Below are positions 15,893-24,207 of a DNA stretch of 64,000 bases, piece by piece; position 1 is the stretch's first letter, and each line of letters begins with the position of its first letter. Source of the DNA: Sphingobium sp052327305 (lineage in GTDB: Bacteria; Pseudomonadota; Alphaproteobacteria; Sphingomonadales; Sphingomonadaceae). The stretch covers positions 2,666,001 through 2,730,000 of the forward strand of contig NZ_CP182486.1 of the NCBI RefSeq assembly GCF_052327305.1, in the 5' to 3' direction. The position numbers were made by a program, and so were the translations under genes. The notes under the pieces are model-generated. The model did not search any database and was not told the DNA's origin. It worked only from the letters and a program-made list of their open reading frames with translations.

Positions 15893-16228
15893 GTGACTGC
15901 CGTATCAGCCATGGCTCGGGTGCCCACCGGAAGCGCGAGCCGTTATCTCCAGCAGCTTTGCAAGCACTGGCAGCATGGCTTTGCCGTCACCTTCACAGCC
16001 GAGCATGGAGAAATCGTCTTCCCACGCGATGCACGCGGCGCTGACTGGGCGGGTGATGCGCAAGTGACGTTCGATGCGGAGGTAGAGCATTTGCGCATCC
16101 GCATCGATGCAAGCGAGGCGGGGCAAATGGAAGGGCTAACCAGCGCGGTGGAGAGCCATCTCGATCGCTTCGCGTTCCGTGAGGCGCCGCTTAGTTATCG
16201 CTGGGAACGCGCGGCCAGCGCTTCATAG
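15893..16228 (+). CDS. DUF2218 domain protein
   Basis: Small soluble protein of the DUF2218 family, 111 residues, with the family's 'ASRYLQQLCKHWQHGF' start and the 'GEIVFP' strand. DUF2218 occurs alone or fused to siderophore-interacting (YqjH-type) ferric reductases, so with the YqjI-like regulator just upstream a role in iron or metal handling is reasonable inference. GTG start 2 bases after the padR stop. Its 3' end overlaps the convergent glycosyltransferase by 34 bases. Confidence 0.8.
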   Translation: MTAVSAMARVPTGSASRYLQQLCKHWQHGFAVTFTAEHGEIVFPRDARGADWAGDAQVTFDAEVEHLRIRIDASEAGQMEGLTSAVESHLDRFAFREAPLSYRWERAASAS

Positions 16229-17370
16229 GCCTCCAGCATCGTCCGGTTGGCGCGGTCCCACACATAGACCTTCGCGGCCTCATGCCCCGCCGCGCCCGCC
16301 GAACGACGCAGTTCCGGATTCTCGATGAGCATCTGGAGCGCGTCCGCGTATGCCGTCACATCGGTGGGCGGCACGAGGAAGCCCGTCACGCCATGCTGGA
16401 CCAGATCGACCGACCCGGTGGCGTTCGCGGCGACGACCGGCACGCCGCAGGCCATTGCCTCGGTCGTGACGTTGCCGAAGGTCTCGGTGACGGACGGCAT
16501 GAAGAACATGTCCATGCCCGCTACGGCCCGGCCGAGCGCATCTCCCGCCTGAAAGCCGGCGAAAACCGCATCCGGAACCCGCTGCGCGAACCAGTCCCGC
16601 GCTGGCCCGTCGCCGATGACAAGCACCTTGAAGGCCACGCCACGCGCACGCAGCGTCTCGACGACACGGGCGAAGATGCCGAGGCCCTTCTCAAGGACGA
16701 GACGGCCAAGAAAGCCGACGGCGACCTCGTCATCGCCAATGCCCAGATCGCGGCGCCAGGCCAGATCTCTGCGGCCCGGATTGAAGAGATCATGATCTAT
16801 GCCGCGCGACCAGATGTCGACCGGGCTTTTCACGCCCCATTCCAGCAGCAGCGCGCGCATGCTGGGGCTGGGCACCATCACCTGATCGACCTTGTTGTAG
16901 AACTGGGTCTGCATGCGAACCAGAAGCGGCTCTAGGAAACCGAGGCGATAATAGCGCGCATACGTCTCGAACCGCGTGTGAAGCGACGCGAGGACCGGCA
17001 GCCCGTTCTTGCGCCCCCATTGCAAGGCGCGATGACCGAGGCGATCAGGTGCGGAGACGTGAACGATATTGGGCTCGAAGCGCGCAAGATCCTGCTGGAT
17101 GGCGGGAGACAAACCCTTGGCCATGCGATATTCCGCGCGCCCCAGCGGCAACTTCCACGAAGGCACGGAAACCAGATCGCCGACCGGCTCGAAGGCCGGC
17201 TTATCGGTGGTCGGAGAATAGACGCGAACGGCGGCGCCAGCATCGAGCGCGGCGCCCATCAAATTGTTGAGCGCGTGGTTCGCTCCGTCGCGAACATAGT
17301 TATAGTTGCCACTGAAGAGGGCGATGCGGAGGTCCGTCGCAGCCATCGCGGCGCTATAGCTTGGTGACAC
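16195..17370 (-). CDS. Glycosyltransferase family 4 (GT-B fold)
   Basis: Probably transfers a sugar to a membrane lipid. The 391 residues show the two Rossmann domains of GT-B enzymes. The N-terminal half has 'GNYNYVRDGANHALNNLM', and the C-terminal donor site has 'VGFLGRLVLEKGL' and the E-x7-E motif 'SVTETFGNVTTEAMACGVPVV'. It resembles the mannosyl/galactosyltransferase group that builds glycolipids (MgtA-like). ATG 17370 was used; M9 ('MAATDLRIALFSG') is an alternative. It stands alone, divergent from the MOSC gene. Confidence 0.85.
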   Translation of the reverse strand: MSPSYSAAMAATDLRIALFSGNYNYVRDGANHALNNLMGAALDAGAAVRVYSPTTDKPAFEPVGDLVSVPSWKLPLGRAEYRMAKGLSPAIQQDLARFEPNIVHVSAPDRLGHRALQWGRKNGLPVLASLHTRFETYARYYRLGFLEPLLVRMQTQFYNKVDQVMVPSPSMRALLLEWGVKSPVDIWSRGIDHDLFNPGRRDLAWRRDLGIGDDEVAVGFLGRLVLEKGLGIFARVVETLRARGVAFKVLVIGDGPARDWFAQRVPDAVFAGFQAGDALGRAVAGMDMFFMPSVTETFGNVTTEAMACGVPVVAANATGSVDLVQHGVTGFLVPPTDVTAYADALQMLIENPELRRSAGAAGHEAAKVYVWDRANRTMLEAYEALAARSQR

Positions 17371-17444
17371 ACCGGTTCAAGCGGAACTTGGAGGACCGCG
17401 CAAGGCGGCTGGTATGGAGCTGCCGGGCGTGGCAGGAGAACCAC

Positions 17445-18098
17445 ATGTCGATACAGACCCTGTCGCTGGATGCCCTGCTTACCGGAGCACCCGCCCTTAT
17501 TGCGCCGGGCGTGATGAGCGCGATGGACAAGAAGCCCCGGAGCGGCACGGTGCGGATCGGCTGGCTGGGCGTGGAAGGCGATCATCAGGCCGACAGCTTC
17601 CATCATGGCGGACACGACAAGGCGATCCACCTCTTCCCGCAGGAGCATTATGAGTGGTGGCGGGAGCCGCTGGGCGACCATGCCCTGCTGCGAGCGCCGG
17701 GCGCCTTCGGGGAGAATCTGGCCACGCGGGGCGCGACCGAAGACGGGCTGTGTTTGGGCGATCGCTTCACGCTTGGCAGTGCGCTGCTGGAGATCAGCCA
17801 TGGCCGGCAGCCGTGCGCCAAGCTCAACTTCCGCTTCGGGCAACCGGATGTGCTGGCGAGGGCGGTGCGGAGCGGCCGCTGCGGTCTCTATCTTCGCGTG
17901 CTGAAGGAAGGGGAGGCGCAGGGCGGCGACGTCATGACGCTGACCGAGCGGCCATTGCCTGAATGGAGCATCGCGCGCGTGTTCCATCTGCTCATCCAGG
18001 GCGGGCACAAAGCGGATCCTGCAGGCGTGGCGCAGCTGGCGGTGACGCCGCAACTGGCAGAAGCATGGCGCAGCCGGGCTATCGCGCTGGCGCGGTAA
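17445..18098 (+). CDS. MOSC domain protein (YiiM family)
   Basis: 217-residue MOSC-domain protein, a fold that binds molybdenum cofactor or carries sulfur. Visible motifs are 'GVEGDHQADSFHHGGHDKAIH', 'GAFGENL' and 'HGRQPCAKLNFRFGQ'. The last holds the family's conserved Cys. The C-terminal part is the YiiM-type 3-alpha extension. E. coli YiiM reduces 6-N-hydroxylaminopurine. ATG 17445 has AGGAGAA 6 bases upstream; the frame is open earlier but without homology. Confidence 0.88.
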   Translation: MSIQTLSLDALLTGAPALIAPGVMSAMDKKPRSGTVRIGWLGVEGDHQADSFHHGGHDKAIHLFPQEHYEWWREPLGDHALLRAPGAFGENLATRGATEDGLCLGDRFTLGSALLEISHGRQPCAKLNFRFGQPDVLARAVRSGRCGLYLRVLKEGEAQGGDVMTLTERPLPEWSIARVFHLLIQGGHKADPAGVAQLAVTPQLAEAWRSRAIALAR

Positions 18099-18152
18099 GG
18101 GTCGATTGGAATTCAGCTCTGGCGGCCCGCAAATGCGGCTTTCCCAAGCTTC

Positions 18153-18232
18153 CGGTGCTCACGACCCCTAAAGTCGCTGCGCTCCGGGTCTTGTTAACCG
18201 GCATTTCGTCACGCCATCTTCTGAATGCCGGT
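18153..18232. terminator. Two adjacent hairpins between convergent genes
   Basis: First hairpin: ccgg-tgctca-cgac / gtcg-ctgcgct-ccgg around a 7-base loop (18153-18187). Second: a perfect 9-bp stem accggcatt / aatgccggt with an 18-base loop (18197-18232). They sit between the 3' ends of the MOSC gene and corC. No U tract follows, so either imperfect terminators or an intergenic repeat. Confidence 0.4.
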
Positions 18233-18247
18233 CGATCCGAGCCTATT

Positions 18248-19195
18248 TCAGGCCTCCTCCTCCGCGATGTCCTGCGGCGGATGCAGACGCAGCCGTGTGA
18301 CGCGCTTCGGATCGGCGCCAGTGATTTCCAGACGCCAGCCGCTGCCGGGCTGCACCAGAATATCGCCTATGGCCGGCACTTTGCCCGCAAGGATGAAGGC
18401 GAGGCCGCCGAGCGTATCCACGTCATGCTCGACCTCGGCCAGACGGGGATCGATGACTTCCCCCGCGAATTCCAGTTCCGCGCGTGCGTCGGCATCCCAG
18501 AGGCCATCATCGAGCGGCACGAGCAGCGCTTCCGGCTCGTCATCATGCTCGTCTTCGATGTCGCCGACGATTTCCTCGACGAGGTCCTCGATGGTGACGA
18601 GGCCGTCCGTCCCGTCATATTCGTTGAAGATGATCGCGAGGTGCGTGCGTTTGGCGCGCATCTCAGCCAGAAGATCGAGAACGCCTGCGCTGGGCGGCAC
18701 GAAGATGGGCTGACGAATGAGCGGGGCCAGCGTCTCCGGCTCGGGCTCCTTGCCGGCCAGAATGGCGAAGGCATCGCGAATGTGGATCATGCCCGTCACC
18801 TTATCGAGCGATCCGTCATAAACCGGAATACGGCTGTGGCCCGCCTCCGCAAACAACGCGACGAGCTCGGCAAAGCTGGCATCTTGAGAAATGGCGACAA
18901 TGTCCGCGCGGGGCACCGCGACATCGTCCACGGTGTGCTCGCTGAAATGGAGCATGTTCCGCAGCATCTGTCGCTCGATGGGCGTCAGGTCGCCCTTGAC
19001 CGGGGCAGAGGCGTCATCGCGGTCGTGCTCGGCAATGACATGCTCGAGTTCCGCGCGGAGCGTCGGCTCCTTGTCTTCGCCGAAAAGCAGGGCGCGAAGG
19101 CCCTGCCATATTCGCCCGCCTTCGCTGCTACTGTCGCCTTCCTTGGCGTTATCCTTCGCGCCCTCTCTGGCGGAGTGCGTGCCGTTCTCGGCCAT
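18248..19195 (-). CDS. corC: CorC/YbeX-type CBS-domain protein
   Basis: Cytoplasmic CBS-pair protein linked to Mg2+/Co2+ efflux and, through its operon, to ribosome maturation. The 315 residues open with a charged Ser/Lys/Glu-rich tail. Next come 'MLHFSEHTVDDVAVPRADI', two CBS motifs (about 90-215, with 'HSRIPVYDGSLDKVTGMIHI') and a C-terminal CorC/HlyC domain ('GSGWRLEITGADPKRVTRLR'). It is last in the ybeZ-ybeY-corC operon. The apolipoprotein N-acyltransferase gene (lnt) that often follows is absent here. Confidence 0.9.
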   Translation of the reverse strand: MAENGTHSAREGAKDNAKEGDSSSEGGRIWQGLRALLFGEDKEPTLRAELEHVIAEHDRDDASAPVKGDLTPIERQMLRNMLHFSEHTVDDVAVPRADIVAISQDASFAELVALFAEAGHSRIPVYDGSLDKVTGMIHIRDAFAILAGKEPEPETLAPLIRQPIFVPPSAGVLDLLAEMRAKRTHLAIIFNEYDGTDGLVTIEDLVEEIVGDIEDEHDDEPEALLVPLDDGLWDADARAELEFAGEVIDPRLAEVEHDVDTLGGLAFILAGKVPAIGDILVQPGSGWRLEITGADPKRVTRLRLHPPQDIAEEEA

Positions 19196-19215
19196 CGTCC
19201 TGATCAGATCCCTGT

Positions 19216-19758
19216 TTAGTCGTCCAGCCCGCCTGGGCCGGTCTCGCGGTCCCCATATGGATCAGCAAGGCCCAAGGTTTCAAGAGCGCGCGTTTCCATC
19301 GCCTCCATACCCGTCGCCTCGTCATCTTCCAGATGGTCATATCCTACGAGGTGAAGCGTGCCGTGAACGATGAGATGCGTGACATGATCGGACAGGCTGA
19401 TGCCTTTATCGTCCGCCTCCCGTGTGCATGTTTCCAGCGCGAGGATCATGTCGCCAAGCTGGGTCTCGCCGTCATCCGCATTGCCGTCCGCGCCGATGAC
19501 CATTTCCAGGAGGTCGGGCTGGATCATCGGGAAGGACAGGATGTTGGTGGGCTTGTCCTTGCCGCGCCACTGCTCATTGAGGCGATGCACTTCGGCATCG
19601 TGAGAAAGTTTGACAGCGATCTCCACTGCCGCCGGAGCCGTGGCGAGCCCGGCATAGGGCGTAAGCGCCAGCGCGGCACGAGCGGCCTTGTCGGCAAGCG
19701 CCTGCCAGTCTTCCCCGGCCGACCATCCATCACCGGCCAGTGTCGAAACCTCAAGCAT
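19216..19758 (-). CDS. ybeY: Endoribonuclease YbeY
   Basis: Zinc-dependent endoribonuclease for 16S rRNA 3' maturation and ribosome quality control. The 180 residues carry the diagnostic H-x3-H-x5-H motif 'HLIVHGTLHLVGYDH' and 'NEQWRGKDKPTNILSFP'. It lies 24 bases downstream of ybeZ and 20 upstream of corC on the same strand. Confidence 0.95.
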   Translation of the reverse strand: MLEVSTLAGDGWSAGEDWQALADKAARAALALTPYAGLATAPAAVEIAVKLSHDAEVHRLNEQWRGKDKPTNILSFPMIQPDLLEMVIGADGNADDGETQLGDMILALETCTREADDKGISLSDHVTHLIVHGTLHLVGYDHLEDDEATGMEAMETRALETLGLADPYGDRETGPGGLDD

Positions 19759-19782
19759 TGCACATCCTCATTGCGCGAGCCG

Positions 19783-20796
19783 TCACGCGTCCGGCCCTTC
19801 ATAGGCCTGCACGATGCGCCCGACGATCGGGTGGCGCACAACGTCCGCCACCGAGAAACGAATGGTGGCAATGCCTTCCACGCCTTCCAGACGATCAACG
19901 GCATCGGCCAGGCCGGAAATGCCCGGCTGAGGAAGGTCGACCTGACGGGGATCGCCGCAGATGACCATGCGGCTGCCTTCGCCAAAGCGGGTCAGGAACA
20001 TCTTCATCTGGGCAATGGTCGTGTTCTGGGCCTCGTCCAGCACGATGAAGGCGTTGGCAAGAGTGCGCCCGCGCATGAAAGCCAGCGGCGCGATCTCGAT
20101 CTCCCCGCTCGCGATCCGCCGCTCGACCTGCTCGGCCGGCAGCGTGTCATAAAGCGCATCGTAAATGGGACGGAGATAGGGATCGACCTTCTCCTTCATG
20201 TCGCCGGGCAGGAAACCAAGGCGCTCGCCTGCTTCCACGGCCGGGCGCGAGAGGATCAGCCGATCGACAGAACCCGTGATGAGCTGGCTCACGGCCTGTG
20301 CCACGGCGAGATAGGTCTTCCCCGTGCCTGCCGGCCCAAGCGCGAAGATCACGTCCTGCCGGGCAAGCGCTTCCATATAGACATGCTGGGTGGCGGACCG
20401 CGGCACAATGGTCTTCTTGCGCGTACGGATCATCACCTTGGGCGGCTCGGAGACGTCCTGCCGCAGTATGCCGTCCAGCGTGGGCTGCGCGGACATGGCG
20501 ATCACGGCTTCCACGGCGCCGCTGTCGATCGTCTGGCCCACGGAGAGGCGATTATAGAGGCCCTGAAGCACATCGCGCGCGCGCGTGGCTGCTTCCGCCT
20601 CACCCTCGATCTGGATGCGGTTGCCTCGCGCCGAGATATAGACGCCGAGACGATTCTCGATCGCCACGAGGTTCTGGTCATATTCGCCGAAAAGCGCTCC
20701 GAGCAGGAACGGTTTCTCAAAATCCAGCTCCAGGCGGACACGCTCGCTGGCACTGCTTCCCGAGCCGGCAGCGGCTGGAATCTGGCGCTTAGCCAT
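19783..20796 (-). CDS. ybeZ: PhoH-family ATPase YbeZ
   Basis: PhoH-like P-loop ATPase, functional partner of YbeY. The 337 residues have an N-terminal KH-like extension, Walker A 'GPAGTGKTYLAVAQA' (about 153) and the DEAQN box 'IVLDEAQNTT', followed by 'MVICGDPRQVDLP'. First gene of the ybeZ-ybeY-corC unit. miaB, usually directly upstream in proteobacteria, is about 900 bp away here because of an intervening PEP-CTERM gene. Confidence 0.93.
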   Translation of the reverse strand: MAKRQIPAAAGSGSSASERVRLELDFEKPFLLGALFGEYDQNLVAIENRLGVYISARGNRIQIEGEAEAATRARDVLQGLYNRLSVGQTIDSGAVEAVIAMSAQPTLDGILRQDVSEPPKVMIRTRKKTIVPRSATQHVYMEALARQDVIFALGPAGTGKTYLAVAQAVSQLITGSVDRLILSRPAVEAGERLGFLPGDMKEKVDPYLRPIYDALYDTLPAEQVERRIASGEIEIAPLAFMRGRTLANAFIVLDEAQNTTIAQMKMFLTRFGEGSRMVICGDPRQVDLPQPGISGLADAVDRLEGVEGIATIRFSVADVVRHPIVGRIVQAYEGPDA

Positions 20797-20921
20797 GCGT
20801 GAGGCTCTGTGAGAGGCGACTCGGTGCGCGGGGCGCGGTGAGGCTGATCGTCATCGACGACCTTCATGCCAAGCCCGAAGGACAGCGGCAAGGGCGATAT
20901 GGCTCGGCTGGGCTCGAAATG

Positions 20922-20950
20922 AAAAGGCCCCGGCAAACGCCGAGGCCTTT
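20922..20950. terminator. Rho-independent terminator after the PEP-CTERM gene
   Basis: aaaggccccggc-aaac-gccgaggccttt forms a strong GC-rich stem with A/T flanks on both sides, so it could work in either direction. It lies 30 bases past the stop of the minus-strand PEP-CTERM gene and upstream of ybeZ, so it separates that gene from the ybeZ operon. Confidence 0.75.
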
Positions 20951-20980
20951 AATCGCATTTTCGTCCGACTTTGCGGGCGA

Positions 20981-21547
20981 TCAGGTCATAGCGATCTTGA
21001 CGCTGCGGCGACGCATTGCGCCACCTGCGAACGCAAAACCGCCGATCATCATCATCCAGCTTGCCGGCTCCGGGACGGCGCCCGGCACAGTCCAGAAGCT
21101 GAGGTGTGAAATGTCCGGCTGATTGCCGCCATTGTTCAGCAGGCCAAGCGTCGAGAAGTTCGTGCCGCTGCTGGCACCGGCACCGGCAATTTCATAAAGC
21201 TTAAAACCGGTCGACGCTTTGACCGTCACATATTTGATCAACGTGCCATCCAGCACCGTCCAATCGGTGAACTTTCCTGTGCTGGGATCGGCGTTCGGCG
21301 AGAAAGTGAAGAACGAAGGATTATCGTCACTCTTGCCGAAAAGGCTGAGGTTGAGCGTCGATGCATTGACGCCCAGAGCAGCCGCCAGCGCGCTTTCCAC
21401 GTCGCTCAGATGATCGTTGCCAGAGGCGGTGCAACCGGTGTTGACGAGGTCGATAACCGGGCCGGTCGAGCATGCCAGTACAGCGGCAGAGCTGGGAGTC
21501 GCGATAGCGGCGACTCCGAGGGCCGCGATGATTGTGAAATTTTTCAT
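20981..21547 (-). CDS. PEP-CTERM sorting-domain protein
   Basis: Secreted protein of 188 residues anchored or sorted by the exosortase system. It has a signal peptide ending at 'SSAA' (about 24), and a body with two Cys. The C-terminal signal is 'VPEPASWMMMIGGFAFAGG' followed by MRRR, the PEPxxW variant typical of sphingomonads. I chose ATG 21547, with GGGG upstream; a start 7 codons earlier is possible. No exosortase gene is in view. It has its own terminator and stands between miaB and ybeZ. Confidence 0.88.
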   Translation of the reverse strand: MKNFTIIAALGVAAIATPSSAAVLACSTGPVIDLVNTGCTASGNDHLSDVESALAAALGVNASTLNLSLFGKSDDNPSFFTFSPNADPSTGKFTDWTVLDGTLIKYVTVKASTGFKLYEIAGAGASSGTNFSTLGLLNNGGNQPDISHLSFWTVPGAVPEPASWMMMIGGFAFAGGAMRRRSVKIAMT

Positions 21548-21693
21548 AATATTACCCCACATTCTCATCCGAATTACCTACGGATTATGGCCTATTTACC
21601 ATTATCGCTGTCATGCCGACAGTGAACGAAAGAGGCACGAGGCATCCGTCCCGAATTGAGACATGCCGAAAGGCCGCTAACGTTCGAGCCGCG

Positions 21694-23037
21694 TCAGGCG
21701 GCAGCCTTCTCCAAGATCACCGCGCCCAGGCTGTTCGGCCCGGCGGAGACGATCTCGACATCGACCATGTCACCTATGGCGGCGGCCGAATTCTCCACGA
21801 TCACTGACTGGAGCCAGGGCGACTTGCCGACGAGCTGGCCGGGATATTTGCCCTTGCGCTCCAGCAGTACCTGCGTGCGCCGCCCCAGGGTCGCCTGATT
21901 GAAGGCAAGCTGATCGGCATTGATCGCGGCCTGGAGGCGCTGAAGCCGCTCGTCCATGACCTCGGGCGAGACCTGCCCATCCATATCTGCCGCCGGGGTG
22001 CCGGGGCGGGGCGAATATTTGAAGGAGAAAGCCTGCGCATAGGCGCTCTCGCGCACGATGCTCAGCGTCTCCTCGAACTCGGCGTCGCTCTCGCCGGGGA
22101 AGCCCACGATGAAGTCGCCCGAGAGCGCGATATCCGGCCGGGCGGCGCGGACGCGCTCTATGAGGCGCAGATAGCTTTCCCGCGTGTGGCTGCGGTTCAT
22201 CGACTTGAGCACCCGGTCGCTGCCGGCCTGCACGGGCAAGTGAAGGAACGGCATGAGGCTCTCCACCTCGGCATGAGCGCGGATCAGCCCGTCACGCATG
22301 TCATTGGGGTGGCTGGTGGTGTAGCGGATGCGAGTAAGGCCGGGCAGCCGGTCCAGCGCGCGGATGAGCCCATCGAGACCCTGCGGGCGGCCAGCCTCGT
22401 CCTCCCCGTCCCATGCATTGACGTTTTGCCCAAGCAGAGTGATCTCCCGGACGCCTGCATCCACCAGCGCGCGGGCTTCATCCATCAGCTCCGCCCAGGG
22501 CCGGCTTACTTCGGCGCCGCGCGTATACGGAACGACGCAATAGGTGCAGAACTTGTCGCAGCCTTCCTGCACAGTGAGAAAGGCGGAAGGGCGCTGACGC
22601 TGCGCACGGCCGGGCAGGGCGCCGAACTTCATTTCCGCCGGCATGTCCGTATCAATCGCCGGGCGGCCTTGCACCGCATCGGCAATAAGGCTGGGCAGGC
22701 GGTGATAGGCCTGCGGGCCAACGACGATGTCCACGCTCTTCGCGCGCCGCCCGATTTCCGCGCCCTCCGCTTGTGCGACGCAACCCGCGACGGCGATCAT
22801 CGGACGCGAGCCATACTCGCGGCGCAGCCGGCCAATATCGGAATAGACCTTGTCCACTGCCTTCTCGCGGATATGACAGGTATTGAGCACGACAAGATCC
22901 GCATCCGCGCCATCCGTCGCCGCCGTCATCCCCTGCGCGCCGAGCAGCTCGGCCATGCGCTCGCCATCATAGACGTTCATCTGACAGCCGAACGACTTGA
23001 CATGGAAGGTGCGGGGCGGGTTCGGGGGCGTGGTCAT
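21694..23037 (-). CDS. miaB: tRNA-2-methylthio-N6-isopentenyladenosine synthase MiaB
   Basis: Radical-SAM methylthiotransferase that modifies A37 of tRNAs reading UNN codons. The 447 residues show the MTTase domain with its three cluster Cys (in 'SFGCQMNVYDGERM', 'NTCHIREKA', 'AGCVAQAEG'), the radical-SAM CDKFCTYC motif and a C-terminal TRAM domain. I chose ATG 23037 at the start of homology ('MTTPPNPPRTFHVKSFGC'). The frame is open far upstream but runs over the divergent gene. Confidence 0.95.
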   Translation of the reverse strand: MTTPPNPPRTFHVKSFGCQMNVYDGERMAELLGAQGMTAATDGADADLVVLNTCHIREKAVDKVYSDIGRLRREYGSRPMIAVAGCVAQAEGAEIGRRAKSVDIVVGPQAYHRLPSLIADAVQGRPAIDTDMPAEMKFGALPGRAQRQRPSAFLTVQEGCDKFCTYCVVPYTRGAEVSRPWAELMDEARALVDAGVREITLLGQNVNAWDGEDEAGRPQGLDGLIRALDRLPGLTRIRYTTSHPNDMRDGLIRAHAEVESLMPFLHLPVQAGSDRVLKSMNRSHTRESYLRLIERVRAARPDIALSGDFIVGFPGESDAEFEETLSIVRESAYAQAFSFKYSPRPGTPAADMDGQVSPEVMDERLQRLQAAINADQLAFNQATLGRRTQVLLERKGKYPGQLVGKSPWLQSVIVENSAAAIGDMVDVEIVSAGPNSLGAVILEKAAA

Positions 23038-23091
23038 GCGGCGCCTATACAGGCGGGAAGCGCAGCAAGGAAGCGGGAGCAGAATTCTCAT

Positions 23092-24207
23092 ATGCGTCGG
23101 GAAGTGGGAGGGCGAGATTTGAAGCAGCGCGGAGGAGGCGAGCGGACGGAAGTCAGCCGCTATGGCGTCGCTCTGGTGGCTCTGCTGCTCCTTGGCGGCT
23201 GCGGGACGCTGCCCCCGCTGCGGACCATGGCTTGCCCGAGCGCGCCCTCGGCCCGCGTGTCCCTGTCGACGGATGGGCAGACGGAGCATACGACGCTTTC
23301 CGTGCTCACCTATAATATCGAAGGTCTTGGCTGGCCTGCCCGGAGTGGTCGGGCCGCGCAACTGCGCGAGATTGGCGCCCGGCTGGGCGCAATGCGCGCT
23401 GCAGGGACGGCGCCGGATATTGTCATGGTGCAGGAGATGTTCAGCGGCGCGGCGAAAAAGGCGATCATGGCGACCGGCTATCCGGCGATCGCCCCCGGCC
23501 CAAGGCGGACCACGCGCCAAAGCAATTCGACGCGAGAGCGACTGCCGGGCCGATCACGGCTTCTGCTCGGCGAGCTGGGCATTCATCTCACAGGCGGAGG
23601 TCTGGCGATTGCATCGCGCTATCCCATCGTGCAGGTCGCCACGCGGGCTTATGGGCGGCGCTCCTGCGCAGGCAAGGATTGCCTCGCCAACAAGGGCATC
23701 ATGCTTGCGCGCATTGCAGTGCCTGGCGTGCCGGTGCCCATCGATCTCTATAATACTCACATGAACTCGCGGGGTGCCTCGGGCGCGTCGCCAGAGCGCA
23801 GTCTGGCGGCGCATGGCCGACAGGCGCGGGAGGCATCGGAGTTCATGCTCGATACGCATGAGGACAGCTACCCCCTTGTTCTGGGAGGGGATTTCAACAT
23901 GCGCCACTCCGAGGAGCGCTGGGAGAACTTCGCGATCCAGCATGCGCTCAGCGTCGTGCATCGGGACTGCGCGCAGCCGGATTCGGGCTGCGATGTCCGC
24001 CTGAGCTGGGACAATGACGAGCCGTGGATGGACACCCAGGATCTGCAGCTCTTCTGGCAGGGGCAGACGGTTGCGATCCGGCCGATGCGCGTGGAAGCAA
24101 TGTTCGACGGCGGAGCAAGCGGCCCGCGTCTCTCGGACCATGACGGCTTTCTGGTGACTTACGAGCTGAGCTGGCCGGCCGGAACGCCGCGACGCTTAGC
24201 CTGCTGA
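23092..24207 (+). CDS. Endonuclease/exonuclease/phosphatase-family lipoprotein
   Basis: Predicted periplasm-facing lipoprotein with an EEP (DNase I-like) fold, 371 residues. After a basic stretch and hydrophobic segment it has a lipobox 'LLLLGGCG'. The catalytic motifs follow: 'LSVLTYNIEGLGW', 'DIVMVQEMF', 'YNTHMNSRG', 'VLGGDFNMRHS' and 'LSDHDGFLV'. The substrate is unknown; nucleic acid or phosphodiester lipids are possible. ATG 23092 gives a rather long n-region and a later start is possible. Divergent from miaB with 54 bases between. Confidence 0.8.
   Translation: MRREVGGRDLKQRGGGERTEVSRYGVALVALLLLGGCGTLPPLRTMACPSAPSARVSLSTDGQTEHTTLSVLTYNIEGLGWPARSGRAAQLREIGARLGAMRAAGTAPDIVMVQEMFSGAAKKAIMATGYPAIAPGPRRTTRQSNSTRERLPGRSRLLLGELGIHLTGGGLAIASRYPIVQVATRAYGRRSCAGKDCLANKGIMLARIAVPGVPVPIDLYNTHMNSRGASGASPERSLAAHGRQAREASEFMLDTHEDSYPLVLGGDFNMRHSEERWENFAIQHALSVVHRDCAQPDSGCDVRLSWDNDEPWMDTQDLQLFWQGQTVAIRPMRVEAMFDGGASGPRLSDHDGFLVTYELSWPAGTPRRLAC

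Noticed and set aside
17963..19219. 418-codon plus-strand frame across the MOSC end and corC
   Set aside because: Antisense to corC with no recognisable domain; corC shows CBS motifs and operon context.
22186..23091. 302-codon N-terminal extension of the EEP lipoprotein frame
   Set aside because: Lies antisense to miaB and would place the lipobox in mid-protein; the lipoprotein start at 23092 explains the sequence better.
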